From Micromonospora sp. NBC_01740 (GTDB taxonomy: Bacteria; Actinomycetota; Actinomycetes; Mycobacteriales; Micromonosporaceae): a DNA stretch of 64,000 nt. The position numbers and the translations under genes were made by a program. The stretch covers positions 868,001 through 932,000 of the forward strand of contig NZ_CP109150.1 of NCBI RefSeq assembly GCF_035920365.1. Direction: 5' to 3'. How positions within the stretch are numbered: position 1 is the stretch's first letter; each line of letters begins with the position of its first letter. This document shows, piece after piece, positions 30,771 through 39,508 of this stretch. The notes below the pieces were generated by a model. That model had not been told where the DNA came from and searched no databases. It saw only the letters and a program-made list of their open reading frames with translations.

Positions 30771-31387
30771 TTCTCCTCTTCGGCCGCGTCGGCGGCCTTC
30801 CGGGCCGCGTCGCGGGCGGCCTTCTTCTCGGGGGTGTCGATCGGTGCGGGGGCGGGGCCGGCCTCGGTGACGGCGACCGACTCCAGCACGGCCTCGGTCG
30901 GGGTGCCCTCCGGTGTGGTGGGGCCCGTGGCGGCGAGGTTGGCCAGGTCGGGCGCGGCCCCGACGGGATCCGGCGTGCCCGTGCCGGCGGCCTCGGCCCC
31001 GGCGGTGGGCGTCGCGCCGGTGGCCGCCGCGGTCGCCTCGGCGAGCCGCGCGTTCTCCCGGCGGAACGTCTCGTAGATCTGGGTGAGCGACTGCTTCTGC
31101 GCCATGGTCAGGTCGGGGTCGACGGAGATGGCCGCGAGCACGCCCTGGCCCTCCTTGTCGTCGAGCAGCCCCGCCCGCAGGTACATCGCGGGGGTGGAGA
31201 CGCGCAGCGCGCTGGCGAGCTGCTGGAGCACCTCCGCGCTCGGCTTGCGCAGACCGCGCTCGATCTGACTGAGGTACGGGTTGCTGACCCCCGCCTGCTC
31301 GGCGAGCTGCCGCAGCGAGATCTTCGCGTTGCGGCGCAGGTCGCGAATGAACCCGCCGACGTCGGGAAGGTCCTTACCAGTGGCCAT
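30767..31387 (-). CDS. XRE-family regulator
   Basis: A 206-residue protein with an N-terminal helix-turn-helix (SLRQLAEQAGVSNPYLSQIE, then RGLRKPSAEVLQQLASALRV) at residues 22-70 and a long alanine/proline/threonine-rich C-terminus ending in a basic helix. TTGCAG and TAGCGT with 17-base spacing lie just upstream, the -10 being 6 bases from the ATG, so the message is leaderless. A GTTAGC palindrome sits above the -35 and a half-site overlaps the -10, which suggests autoregulation together with the HBHA-like gene. Confidence 0.82.
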   Translation of the reverse strand: MATGKDLPDVGGFIRDLRRNAKISLRQLAEQAGVSNPYLSQIERGLRKPSAEVLQQLASALRVSTPAMYLRAGLLDDKEGQGVLAAISVDPDLTMAQKQSLTQIYETFRRENARLAEATAAATGATPTAGAEAAGTGTPDPVGAAPDLANLAATGPTTPEGTPTEAVLESVAVTEAGPAPAPIDTPEKKAARDAARKAADAAEEEK

Positions 31388-31393
31388 GGCCCG

Positions 31394-31445
31394 ACGCTAA
31401 CGCGCCCTGCTAGCTCCTGCAAGCAGAATGCTAACCAGAGTTAGC
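31394..31445 (-). promoter_or_regulatory. Promoter and operator of the XRE/HBHA operon
   Basis: On the minus strand, TTGCAG (31422-31417) and TAGCGT (31399-31394) are 17 bases apart. GCTAAC and GTTAGC form a perfect inverted repeat around CAGA at 31430-31445, and another GTTAGC overlaps the -10 (31400-31395). Confidence 0.65.
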
Positions 31446-31551
31446 GACGTCTCATCCCGCCGCCACGGCCACGCCCGCTCAGGCTTCGGCGGGCCGGTCG
31501 CCGTCGGTAAACCGGTGGCGTCACGGCGGTCCCGATCGTCACGATCAAGCC

Positions 31552-32193
31552 GTGCTCGCCGACCTGTGGCCCCTCTACGGCCTCACCATCTCCACGCCAC
31601 GACTTGAGCTTCGCCTGCCCCGCGAGGAGGAGCTGGCGGCACTCGCGAATCTCGCGGGCCGGGGCGTGCACCGTCCGGACGAGCGCCCGTTCCTGACGCC
31701 GTGGACCGACGGCGGCCCGGAGGAGCGGGCGCGCGCCGTGTTGCAGGGGCACTGGGGCCGGCTCGCCGAGTGGAGCGACTCGGCGTGGCGGCTCGGGCTC
31801 GGCGTCTTCCGGCTCGGGAATCCGCTCGGCGTGGTCACGCTCGGCGCGCGCGACTTCCGGGTCGTCCGGCAGGTCACGACGTCGGCGTGGCTCGGGATCG
31901 AACACCAGGGCAGGGGCTACGGAACCGAGGCCCGCGCCGGCCTGCTCACGCTGGCCTTCGACCACCTCGGCGCCGATGCCGCGCTCACCGAGGTCTTCCA
32001 GGACAACCACTCGTCCCAGGGGGTGTCCCGCAAGCTCGGCTACGAGCACGACGGCATCTCCGTCGACGCCCGCGGTGACGAGGCCCTGGTGTCCGATCGC
32101 CTACGGCTCACCCGCGCGAAGTGGCGCCGACAGGAGCGGCCGGCGGCGACGGTCCACGCCGTGGCGGCCTGCCTGCCGATGTTCGGCCTCTGA
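31552..32193 (+). CDS. GNAT acetyltransferase (RimJ/RimL type)
   Basis: A 213-residue acetyltransferase. The N-terminus LTISTPRLELRLPREEELAAL is typical of RimJ/RimL-like enzymes, and the acetyl-CoA loop appears as SAWLGIEHQGRGYGTEARAG (Q/RxxGxG/A). The later EVFQDNHSSQGVSRKLGYEHDG is the usual N/S...GF segment. These enzymes acetylate N-terminal amines of proteins or small amines; the substrate here is unknown. It has its own promoter region opposite the XRE gene. Confidence 0.85.
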   Translation: MLADLWPLYGLTISTPRLELRLPREEELAALANLAGRGVHRPDERPFLTPWTDGGPEERARAVLQGHWGRLAEWSDSAWRLGLGVFRLGNPLGVVTLGARDFRVVRQVTTSAWLGIEHQGRGYGTEARAGLLTLAFDHLGADAALTEVFQDNHSSQGVSRKLGYEHDGISVDARGDEALVSDRLRLTRAKWRRQERPAATVHAVAACLPMFGL

Positions 32194-32264
32194 CGGGGAT
32201 CCCCGCACCACCCGGCAGTCGCGCCTGGGGCCGCTCGCCCGACGCCCGCGCCGGCACAAGGCGG

Positions 32265-32293
32265 TTGCGCCCCGGTCTCCCGGTGCGTACCTT
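32265..32293 (+). promoter_or_regulatory. Promoter of the hydrolase gene at 32300
   Basis: TTGCGC (32265-32270) and TACCTT (32288-32293) are separated by exactly 17 bases, and the GTG start follows 6 bases after the -10, so transcription likely begins at the start codon. Confidence 0.6.
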
Positions 32294-32299
32294 GCCGCA

Positions 32300-33097
32300 G
32301 TGACCAAGATCGAGGTGAACGGCGCCCTGCTCGCGTACGACGACACCGGCAGCGGCACGCCCGTCGTCCTGCTGCACGCCGGCATCGCCGACCGGCGGAT
32401 GTGGCGGGAGCAGGTCGGCCCGCTGGCCGCGCGGCACCGGGTGATCGCCCTCGACCTGCGCGGGTACGGGGACTCCGAGCTGCCGCCGACCCCGTTCGCC
32501 CACCACGACGACGTGGCCGGGCTGCTCGACGCGCTCGACCTCCCCCGGGCCGCCCTGGTCGGCTGCTCGTTCGGCGGCGCCGTCGCCATCGACACCGCGC
32601 TGGCCCACCCGGAGCGGGTGAGCGCGCTCGCCCTCCTCGGCACCGCCGCCTCGGGCCACGAATGGTCGGACGAGGCGAACGACCTCTGGGAGAGCCTGGT
32701 GGGCGAGGTCGACCCGGAGGACTTCGCCGCCAGCGCCGCCGGCGAGGTGCGCTTCTGGGTGGTCGGCCCGGGCCGCGAGCCCGCCGACGTCGACCCGGAG
32801 CTGCTCGCCTTCGCCCGCGAGATGGACCAGCGGGCGCTCGCCGCCGAGTTGGCGCTCAGCGCGGTCGACGTCGCCGAACTCGACCCGCCCGCGATCGGCC
32901 GCCTCCACGAGCTGCGGATGCCCGTCCTGGTCGGCGCCGGCGCGGCCGACGTGCCCGACATCAGCCGCCTCGCCGACCGGATCGCCGCCGAGGCGCCCGA
33001 CGCTGTCCGCCTGCCCGACGTGCCCGACGCCGGACACCTGCTGCCGCTGGAGCGACCCGCCCCGGTCAACGCCGCCCTGCTCGACTTCCTGCCCTGA
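32300..33097 (+). CDS. Alpha/beta hydrolase
   Basis: A 265-residue hydrolase with a complete catalytic set: the oxyanion region LLHAGIADRRMW, RGYGDSELPP, the nucleophile elbow VGCSFGGAVA (Ser), an acid in the segment GAGAADVPDISRL and the catalytic His in DAGHLLPLE. The family covers esterases, haloperoxidases and dienelactone hydrolases; the substrate cannot be told. The GTG start is supported by a good promoter placing the transcript start at or next to it. Confidence 0.88.
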   Translation: MTKIEVNGALLAYDDTGSGTPVVLLHAGIADRRMWREQVGPLAARHRVIALDLRGYGDSELPPTPFAHHDDVAGLLDALDLPRAALVGCSFGGAVAIDTALAHPERVSALALLGTAASGHEWSDEANDLWESLVGEVDPEDFAASAAGEVRFWVVGPGREPADVDPELLAFAREMDQRALAAELALSAVDVAELDPPAIGRLHELRMPVLVGAGAADVPDISRLADRIAAEAPDAVRLPDVPDAGHLLPLERPAPVNAALLDFLP

Positions 33098-33100
33098 CAC

Positions 33101-33126
33101 CCGCACCGTCGTCGACGACGGTGCGG
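33101..33126. terminator. Perfect palindrome after the hydrolase
   Basis: A 13-bp stem (CCGCACCGTCGTC and its exact complement) with no unpaired loop bases begins 4 bases after the stop at 33097. It is the likely terminator. Confidence 0.65.
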
Positions 33127-33248
33127 TACGGCCCGTCGTCCGCTTCCGCGAGGTGCGGAGGTGGGCGGTGGAGGCGGTCGCTCGCGATGGCCGGTGAAGG
33201 TGATAAATGGATTGCACGGGCGCCGGGCTGGGAGTTTGACTGCTCGCC

Positions 33249-34208
33249 ATGTCTCCTTCCCCCTCACCCGTCTTCGTTGCGGGTACGGGTCGTTCGGGAA
33301 CGTCACGGCTCGCCGACATCATCGGCGAACATCCGCTGATCCACCGGATTCCCATGGAGACCAGGTTCCTCGTCGACCCGGGTGGCCTGCGGGACCTGGC
33401 CGACGCGCTCACCGGTCGATACGACCCCACCGTCGGTGAGGACGCCCTGCACCGGCTGAGCGACTTCCTCACCGTACGAGTGCCCGGCCGGCGCGACGAT
33501 CGCGGCAAGACCGTTCCCGAACTGGTCGGCGAGCGGCGCTACCGGGACGCGGTGGAACAGCTCTGGCCGCAGTTGATCGCGTACACCTTCGACGAGCCCG
33601 CGCCCGCCGAAGGCTTCGGCAACGCCGACCGTCCTGCCGGGCCGTTCGAGCCGCTGAGCCGCCGGCGGGTGGTTCCCAGATACTTCAGCGACCGGAGCGA
33701 ACTACTCGGAATCCTGCGGGGCCTGGTCGACACCATCTTCGGCGGAGCAGCCGCCGACGCGGGCAAGCCGACCTGGTGCGAGAAGACGCCGTTCAACCTG
33801 CTGTGCATGGAGTTCCTCTGGGAACTGGTCCCCGAGGCGACCATCGTGCACATCAAGCGTCACCCGGTCTCAGTGCTCGCATCCCACCTGGCCCAGCCAT
33901 GGGCGCCGGCCACGGTCGACGGCGCGCTCGCCTACCTCAAGCCGATCTACGATCGGTGGCTCACCTGGAAGGACACGGTCGACCTGACGGGCAGGCGATA
34001 CGTCGAGGTGAAGGCGGAAGATCTCGCAGCCGACTGGCCCGGGCAGCGCCACGCCCTGTTCGAACGGCTCGACGTCGACGACTTCGAAACCCGTTCGGCG
34101 TTCCAGTCGCACAAGCTGGCGCAGCGCAACAACCAGTTCGACGACGACACCCGCGAGTTCATCGAGGAAGCACTCGGCAAGGTCATCCCGGCCATGGGAT
34201 ACGAGTGA
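33249..34208 (+). CDS. Sulfotransferase
   Basis: A 319-residue protein with the sulfotransferase fold. The 5'-phosphosulfate loop is FVAGTGRSGTSRLADI (residues 8-23) and the 3'-phosphate site is HIKRHPVSVLASHL near residue 203. These enzymes transfer sulfate from PAPS to hydroxyls or amines of carbohydrates, lipids or secondary metabolites. It stands alone between oppositely oriented genes, with a 150-base upstream gap that includes the previous terminator. Third-position GC is somewhat lower than in its neighbours, a weak hint of acquisition. Confidence 0.85.
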   Translation: MSPSPSPVFVAGTGRSGTSRLADIIGEHPLIHRIPMETRFLVDPGGLRDLADALTGRYDPTVGEDALHRLSDFLTVRVPGRRDDRGKTVPELVGERRYRDAVEQLWPQLIAYTFDEPAPAEGFGNADRPAGPFEPLSRRRVVPRYFSDRSELLGILRGLVDTIFGGAAADAGKPTWCEKTPFNLLCMEFLWELVPEATIVHIKRHPVSVLASHLAQPWAPATVDGALAYLKPIYDRWLTWKDTVDLTGRRYVEVKAEDLAADWPGQRHALFERLDVDDFETRSAFQSHKLAQRNNQFDDDTREFIEEALGKVIPAMGYE

Positions 34209-34288
34209 CGACCCTGGCTCCCCGCCCTGACGACGCCGCGTCGCGCCCCTCGAACGCCCGGTGAACGCCGCGACGACGGGTTGAACGG

Positions 34289-35248
34289 CTACCAGAGCGG
34301 CCGGACGGCACCGACCGGCAGGCCGCCGCCGAAGAGCGGCAGTTCGGCGTACTCGGTCAGCACCGGCGCGTCCAGCCCGAGGCGGCGCAGGGCGGAGACC
34401 AGCACCGGCATCCGGGCGCGGCCCGCGCCGTCGTCGATCTTGAGGGCGACCGCGCCGACCCCGGGCACCGCCGCCGCGACGACCCCCTCGGCGCCGATCT
34501 TGGCGAGCAGCCCGGGCACGCCCCGCATCAACCGGCTGTCCTCGGCCCGGGTGCCGCCGACCAGATCCGGGTGGGCGCGCATCGCGTCGGCCACCGTCCG
34601 TGGCACGGAGCCGGGCTCCGCCGAGACGAGCCGGAGGTACGCCCCGGCCAGGCCCGTCAGCGAGACGGCGAGCACCGGGGCGCCGCAGCCGTCCACCCCG
34701 ACCGCCGCAGCCGGCTCGCCCGTGAACTCCTCCACCGCGTCCCGGAGCCGCTGCTGCAACGGGTGCTCCGGACGCCAGTACCCGTCGAGCGGCCAGCCGG
34801 CGGCCAGGCAGGTCAGCAGCATCCCGCTGTGCTTGCCGGAGCAGTTCATCTGCGTACGGGTGGGGCCGCCGCCGGCCCGCAGCACGGCCGTCCGCGCCTC
34901 GTCGCCCACGGGCAGGTCCGGCGGGCAGTGCAGGGCCGACTCGTCCAGCCCGGCGCGGGCGAGCAACGCGCCCACCCGGGCCAGGTGGAACTCCTCCCCG
35001 GCGTGGCTGGCCGAGACCAGCGCCACGTCGGCGGGGTCGGCCAGCGTCAGCCCGGCGCGGAGCATCCCGACCGTCTGCATCGGCTTGTTGGACGAGCGCG
35101 GGAAGACCGGGGAGGTCACGTCCCCGGCGCCGGCCACCGTCTGCCCCGAGGCGTCGAGCACCACCACCGAGCCCCGGTGCACGCCCTCGACGAACCCCGA
35201 CCGGACCACCTCGGCGAGCGGCGCGCCGCCCTCGTACGTCTTTCCCAC
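34289..35248 (-). CDS. L-asparaginase II-type (AnsA-like) hydrolase
   Basis: A 319-residue enzyme of the Rhizobium-type thermolabile asparaginase family (asparaginase II). The motifs are VFPRSSNKPMQ (Ser/Lys pair near residue 50), QMNCSGKHSGMLL near 132 and GVDGCGAPV near 180. It hydrolyses asparagine to aspartate and ammonia. TACCGT lies 7 bases before the GTG, fitting a leaderless transcript. It is transcribed in the same direction as the BKACE enzyme behind it but from its own promoter. Confidence 0.88.
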   Translation of the reverse strand: MGKTYEGGAPLAEVVRSGFVEGVHRGSVVVLDASGQTVAGAGDVTSPVFPRSSNKPMQTVGMLRAGLTLADPADVALVSASHAGEEFHLARVGALLARAGLDESALHCPPDLPVGDEARTAVLRAGGGPTRTQMNCSGKHSGMLLTCLAAGWPLDGYWRPEHPLQQRLRDAVEEFTGEPAAAVGVDGCGAPVLAVSLTGLAGAYLRLVSAEPGSVPRTVADAMRAHPDLVGGTRAEDSRLMRGVPGLLAKIGAEGVVAAAVPGVGAVALKIDDGAGRARMPVLVSALRRLGLDAPVLTEYAELPLFGGGLPVGAVRPLW

Positions 35249-35344
35249 AGGGTGGACGGTACCGGCAGCTCCGGCAGCGGTCGGCGGGCGGGTGAGCAGG
35301 TCGTCGGCGACCCGGTGTACAGCAGTGCCGGCCCGGGTCGCCGC

Positions 35345-36187
35345 TTACCGCCCGGCGGCCGGCACGCCGAGCAGCCCGCGCGCCTCGGCGGTGGTCAGCG
35401 GCGGCCGCTGGGCGAGCTGGGCGAAGCCGACCGCCCGGGCGACGAGCTGCATGTTGGACTCGACCGGGCGGCCCTTGGCGTAGGTCACCGTGTCCTCCAT
35501 GCCGACCCGCAGGTGCCCGCCGGCCGAGAGCGAGGCCAGCATGACCGGGATGGTGCTGCGGCCGATGCCGGTGGCGGAGAAGGTGGTGCCCTCGGGCAGG
35601 TCGCGCAGTGCCTGGTGGGCGGCGACCAGGGCTTGGGTGGTGCCCGGCATGCCGCCCGGTACGCCCATCACGAAGTCGACGTGCACGTGCCCGCCGGCCG
35701 GCAGGCCGTACTTGCCGAGCAGCCGTTGCAGGGCCGTCAGGTGGCCGAGGTCGAAGATCTCGTACTCGGGCACGATGCCGCGCTCCTGCATGCGGGTGTG
35801 CAGGTCGACGATGAACTCCCACCGGTTGAGGAAGACGTCGTCACCGAAGTTGAGCGTGCCCATCGTGCAGGAGGCCATGTCCGGCCCGGCGTCGAGCACG
35901 GCGAGCCGGTCGGCCTCCGGGTCGGTCACCGCGCCGCCCGAGGAGAGCTGCACGACGAGGTCGGTGCTCTCGCGCAGCGCCGTCACGGTCTCCCGCAGCC
36001 GCCCCTGGTCCAGGGTGGGCCTGGCCTCGTCGTCGCGGATGTGGACGTGGATCACGGCGGCGCCGAGCGCCTCGCACTCCTTGGCGGTCAGCAGCAGCTC
36101 GTCGAGCGTCACCGGCAGCGCCGGCACCTCGGCCTTGGCCGACTCCGCGCCGGTGGGGGCAACCGTGATCAACGTCCCTGTCGTCAT
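35345..36187 (-). CDS. BKACE-type beta-keto acid cleavage enzyme (DUF849)
   Basis: A 280-residue TIM-barrel enzyme of the 3-keto-5-aminohexanoate cleavage (BKACE) family. The metal ligands are in AVIHVHIRDDEARP (HxH) and the substrate strand QLSSGGAVTDPEADR, with HVHVDFVMGVPGGMPG and TGIGRSTIPVML later. The family condenses a beta-keto acid with acetyl-CoA to give acetoacetate and a CoA ester; the substrate is unknown. TAGGAT lies 6 bases before the ATG, so the message is probably leaderless. Confidence 0.88.
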   Translation of the reverse strand: MTTGTLITVAPTGAESAKAEVPALPVTLDELLLTAKECEALGAAVIHVHIRDDEARPTLDQGRLRETVTALRESTDLVVQLSSGGAVTDPEADRLAVLDAGPDMASCTMGTLNFGDDVFLNRWEFIVDLHTRMQERGIVPEYEIFDLGHLTALQRLLGKYGLPAGGHVHVDFVMGVPGGMPGTTQALVAAHQALRDLPEGTTFSATGIGRSTIPVMLASLSAGGHLRVGMEDTVTYAKGRPVESNMQLVARAVGFAQLAQRPPLTTAEARGLLGVPAAGR

Positions 36188-36279
36188 GCCCGGATCCTAG
36201 ACCGAGGTCAGCGAGCCAGTCGACCGGAACTTTTCCGGCCTCAGCGCCACGAAGCAGAGATTCTTTCGCCGATCGGCGG

Positions 36280-37392
36280 TCAGGCCGGATCGATCGCGGC
36301 GGCAGTCTCCCCGATCAGGAGGCGGGCGTCGTCGGCGACGTTGCGCTTGACCACGGCCAGGGCGACCTGGCCCAGCTCGTGGTGGTGCACGGCCGTGCCG
36401 ACGAAGCCGACCGCCCGGCCGTCGAGGGTCACCGGCGTGCCGGCGACCGGCGGCTGGTCGGTGGTCACCCCGTCCAGGTGCAGGAGTACGAGCCGACGCG
36501 GCGGCCGGCCCATGTTGTGCACCCGGGCCACGGTCTCCTGGCCCCGGTAGCAGCCCTTGTCCAGGTGCACGGCCGGGGCGACCAGGTCCACCTCGGCCGG
36601 GATGGTCCGGTGGTCGGTGTCCACCCCGACCCGGGCCCGCCGGGCGGCCACCCGCACCGCCTCGTACGCCCACAGCCCGGCGACCGGCACCCCGTTGCCC
36701 CGCAGCTGGGTGACCACCTGCTCCATCGCGGCCCGGGGCACCAGCAGGTCCACGCCGAGCGGGCCCCGGCGGGCCCAGCCGCCCACGGGCAGCGGGCGCA
36801 CGTCGTACAGCGCGGTCGGCCGGGGCGGCAGCTCGCCGGAGCGGAACTTCGGGCCCGGCACCGCGACCACGTCGGGCGCGGCCAGCCCGGTCGCGCCGAG
36901 CGTCTCCACCGCGGCGGGCGCCTCCGGCCCGACCAGGGAGAGCAGCGCGTGCTCGGGCGTCACGTCGCGCGGCTCGACCTTGCTGAAGAACCGCATCCGC
37001 TCCAGGTACGACAGCAGGCCGGCGGTGGCGCCCGGCTCGGTGTCGAGCCAGGTGGTGATGCCGTCCTCGGCGACCATGGCGTGCTGCTCGACGTGCCCGT
37101 GCGGGGAGAGCACCAGCAGCTCGGTGCCCTGGCCGGCACCGAGCTGCGCGAGGTGCTGGCTGGTGAGGGTGTGCAGCCAGCCGATCCGTTCCTCGCCCGG
37201 CACCGCGACGACGCCCCGGTGCGACCGGTCGACCAGGCCGACCGCCGTGTCGAGGGTGCGCTGCTCGCGCATCGGGTCGCCGTAGTGCGCCGCCACGCCC
37301 CGCACGCCGGCCGCCGCGTGCGCCGGCTCGGGCTGGTCGCGGCTGGCCTCGTCGATGCTCTCGACGCTCACCGCGCCCGCGATGTCGATCAT
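36280..37392 (-). CDS. ygfZ: YgfZ/GcvT-like folate-binding protein
   Basis: A 370-residue protein related to the T-protein of glycine cleavage. The YgfZ signature KGCYRGQE with its conserved Cys occurs near residue 272, preceded by VGLVDRSHRGVVAVPGEER and LLVLSPHGHVEQHA. The family uses tetrahydrofolate in iron-sulfur cluster assembly or repair. Its ATG overlaps the Fur-type regulator's stop (ATGA), which links it to metal or redox control. Confidence 0.88.
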   Translation of the reverse strand: MIDIAGAVSVESIDEASRDQPEPAHAAAGVRGVAAHYGDPMREQRTLDTAVGLVDRSHRGVVAVPGEERIGWLHTLTSQHLAQLGAGQGTELLVLSPHGHVEQHAMVAEDGITTWLDTEPGATAGLLSYLERMRFFSKVEPRDVTPEHALLSLVGPEAPAAVETLGATGLAAPDVVAVPGPKFRSGELPPRPTALYDVRPLPVGGWARRGPLGVDLLVPRAAMEQVVTQLRGNGVPVAGLWAYEAVRVAARRARVGVDTDHRTIPAEVDLVAPAVHLDKGCYRGQETVARVHNMGRPPRRLVLLHLDGVTTDQPPVAGTPVTLDGRAVGFVGTAVHHHELGQVALAVVKRNVADDARLLIGETAAAIDPA

Positions 37393-37817
37393 TTCCGGTC
37401 CCCGTTCTCGCAGCGGACGCAGAGGCCGAAGAACGAGACGTGGCCGATGTCCACCCGGAACCCGCGCTGGCTCGCCAACTGGTCGGCCAGCGGGCGTAGC
37501 AGCTCCGGATCGATCTCGTCGATCGCGCCACAGCCCCGGCAGACGAGGTGGACGTGCTGGTCCTCGCCGGCCGCGTGATAGGTCGGCGAGCCGTGCGAGA
37601 GGTGGGTGTGGGTGACCAGGCCGAGCCGTTCCAGCAGCTCCAGCGTGCGGTAGATGGTGGTGATGTTGACCCCTGCGGCCACCTCCCGGACGGCGGTGTG
37701 CACCTGCTCCGGGGTGGCGTGCCCAAGGTCCAGCACGGCCTGGAGGATCAACTGCCGTTGCGCCGTCAGCCGTAGCCCACGGGCGCGGAGCATTTCCGCG
37801 AGGGAGGATTCGGACAC
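37389..37817 (-). CDS. Fur-family metalloregulator
   Basis: A 142-residue Fur/Zur-type repressor. The DNA-binding half has RGLRLTAQRQLILQAVLDLG and NITTIYRTLELLERLGLV. The metal-binding half has DQHVHLVCRGCGAIDEID (His cluster and CxxC) and a second CVRC near the end for structural zinc. TATGAT lies 6 bases before the GTG, so it is probably leaderless. It is translated with ygfZ. Iron, zinc or peroxide sensing cannot be separated by eye. Confidence 0.88.
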   Translation of the reverse strand: MSESSLAEMLRARGLRLTAQRQLILQAVLDLGHATPEQVHTAVREVAAGVNITTIYRTLELLERLGLVTHTHLSHGSPTYHAAGEDQHVHLVCRGCGAIDEIDPELLRPLADQLASQRGFRVDIGHVSFFGLCVRCENGDRK

Positions 37818-37887
37818 CGTCCGATCATAGTTCGCCCCGCCACGCGCGCCGCCGGTGTCGACCGGTCCGCGGCTAGGCTCGGCGGTC

Positions 37888-38733
37888 ATGGTGGCGTCGA
37901 GGATCGCCGTGCCGGGCCGCGGGCTGGTGCCGCCCGGCGAGCCGGTGCTGCGCGGCGACGACCGGGGCGTGCTGCACGGCGACGGGCTCTTCGAGACGAT
38001 GCACCTGCGGGACGGGCGGCCGTGGCTGCGCGACGCGCACCTGGCCCGGCTCGCCCGGGCGGCGGCGGCCGTCGACCTGACGCTGCCCGCCGCCGACGTG
38101 CTGGACGAACTGCTGGACGCCGTCCGCGCCGGCTGGCCCGCCGAGGTCGAGGGGGCGCTGCGCCTGGTCTGCACCCGGGGCCCGGAGGGCGGCCCGCCCA
38201 CCGGCTACGCCACGCTGGGCGAGGTGCCGGCGGCGACCCGGGCGGCGCGCCGGGACGGGATCACCGTGGCGACCCTGCCGCTCGGCGTCGCGGCGCGGGC
38301 CCGCGCCGAACTCGACTGGCTGCCGGCCGGGGTCAAGTCCATCTCGTACGCGGTGAGCACCGCCGCCCGCCGGTGGACCGCCCGCGCCGGCGTGGACGAC
38401 GCGCTCTGGGTCTCCTCCGACGGGTACGCGCTGGAGGGGCCGACGGCCAACCTGGTCTGGCTGGCCGGTGACACCCTCTGCACGGTGCCCGCCGCCGAGA
38501 CCGGCATCCTGCCGGGCGTGACCGCCGCCTGGCTGCTCGCGCACGCCCACGCACTCGGCCTGCGCGCCGAGGAGCGCCTGGTCACCCCGGCCGAGCTGCG
38601 TACCGCCGACGGCGTCTGGCTCAGCTCGTCCGTCCGTGGCCTCGCGGAGATCCGCACCCTGGACGCCGTCCCGCTGCGCCGCTGCGCGCACACCCCCGCC
38701 CTCCAGGCGCTCCTGGGCTTTCCCCGCCCGTGA
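37888..38733 (+). CDS. Class IV aminotransferase / aminodeoxychorismate lyase-like
   Basis: A 281-residue PLP enzyme of fold type IV. RGDDRGVLHGDGLFETMHLRDG is the N-terminal signature (split at the GVLHGDG turn), the PLP-binding Lys lies in LPAGVKSISYAVS, and the cofactor-binding ALEGPTANLVWL follows. The pattern fits PabC (4-aminobenzoate synthesis), D-amino acid or branched-chain transaminases; PabC is the best guess from length. TAGGCT lies nine bases before the ATG. Confidence 0.83.
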   Translation: MVASRIAVPGRGLVPPGEPVLRGDDRGVLHGDGLFETMHLRDGRPWLRDAHLARLARAAAAVDLTLPAADVLDELLDAVRAGWPAEVEGALRLVCTRGPEGGPPTGYATLGEVPAATRAARRDGITVATLPLGVAARARAELDWLPAGVKSISYAVSTAARRWTARAGVDDALWVSSDGYALEGPTANLVWLAGDTLCTVPAAETGILPGVTAAWLLAHAHALGLRAEERLVTPAELRTADGVWLSSSVRGLAEIRTLDAVPLRRCAHTPALQALLGFPRP

Positions 38734-38748
38734 CCCCCGGGAGGAGGG

Positions 38749-39342
38749 TCAGCCGGCCACCCGGGTGAGGCGGGCGGAGAGGTGGGGGGAGAGGGAGTGG
38801 CCCAGGGCCGCCATCTCCTGGGCGTAGAGCAGCGCGCCCTCGACGATGCCGAAGAGGCGGTGACCGGCGGTGACCTCCTTGGCGGTCGCCGTACGGACCA
38901 CCGCGTCGGTGACGAACTCGATCTGGGTGCCCTTGCGCTTGCCGATGTGCAGCTCCATCACGCCGGTGGGGACGCTCATCAGCGCCTCCAGCTCGTCGGT
39001 GGCCCGGTCGCCGTCCATCACCGGCCGCCACCAGCCGACCTCGCGACCCGCCGGGCGGACCGGGCGGCTCTGCTCGTCGAGCAGCCAGGCGCGCGACTCG
39101 TAGGACAGGAACGGCCGGCCGTCGTGGCTGATCCGGATCTCCTGCGCGAAGTCGAAGTCCTCGATGGTGGGGAAGCCACCCCGCCCCCGGCCGCGCCACA
39201 CCCCGACGTACGGCAGCAGGCCGTCCAGCGCGGGATGCAGCTTCGGGCCGACGCGCAGGTCGTGGCTCTCCTCGTAGGGGTACGGGTCGACCGGCGGCGC
39301 GTTCAGCCACGGCGGCGGCTGCAGGGGGTTCTCGTCGCTCAC
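38749..39342 (-). CDS. Nitrobindin-like heme-binding protein
   Basis: A 197-residue, ten-strand beta-barrel protein. The family signature GVWRGRGRGGFPTI (GxWxGxGxGxYP-like) is near residue 49, followed by EIRISHDGRPFLSYES and VGWWRPVMDG. Such proteins bind ferric heme and react with peroxynitrite. A GTG start is chosen; the frame is open upstream but without a better start. It ends 15 bases from the convergent aminotransferase gene. Confidence 0.83.
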   Translation of the reverse strand: MSDENPLQPPPWLNAPPVDPYPYEESHDLRVGPKLHPALDGLLPYVGVWRGRGRGGFPTIEDFDFAQEIRISHDGRPFLSYESRAWLLDEQSRPVRPAGREVGWWRPVMDGDRATDELEALMSVPTGVMELHIGKRKGTQIEFVTDAVVRTATAKEVTAGHRLFGIVEGALLYAQEMAALGHSLSPHLSARLTRVAG

Positions 39343-39379
39343 CGGTTCACTCCGCCTCTCCGCCGGCGGCCACGACAGC

Positions 39380-39484
39380 TCACCAGCGCCCTCTTGACAT
39401 GCGTACGGCCAGGTAGACCAGGCCACCGGCGAGCGCGCCCAGGCCGGCGACCAGCAGGCTGACGAACCCGATCTCGGTAACCAT
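39380..39484 (-). CDS. Tiny single-span membrane protein
   Basis: A 34-residue protein: a short acidic start, one membrane span (FVSLLVAGLGALAGGLVYLA) and a basic end (RMSRGRW). TAGGAT lies 7 bases before this ATG, supporting a leaderless start; an ATG three codons earlier would lie within the promoter. It is divergent from the DsrE-like gene with overlapping -10 regions. The function is unknown. Confidence 0.6.
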   Translation of the reverse strand: MVTEIGFVSLLVAGLGALAGGLVYLAVRMSRGRW

Positions 39485-39487
39485 CGT

Positions 39488-39501
39488 GACCATCCTATGC
39501 T
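39488..39501. promoter_or_regulatory. Back-to-back overlapping promoters
   Basis: TATGCT at 39496-39501 serves the rightward DsrE-like gene and TAGGAT on the other strand (39497-39492) serves the leftward tiny membrane protein; each is about 7 bases from its start codon. The two -10 elements share bases, so both promoters cannot be open at once. Confidence 0.55.
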
Positions 39502-39508
39502 GGGCCCC

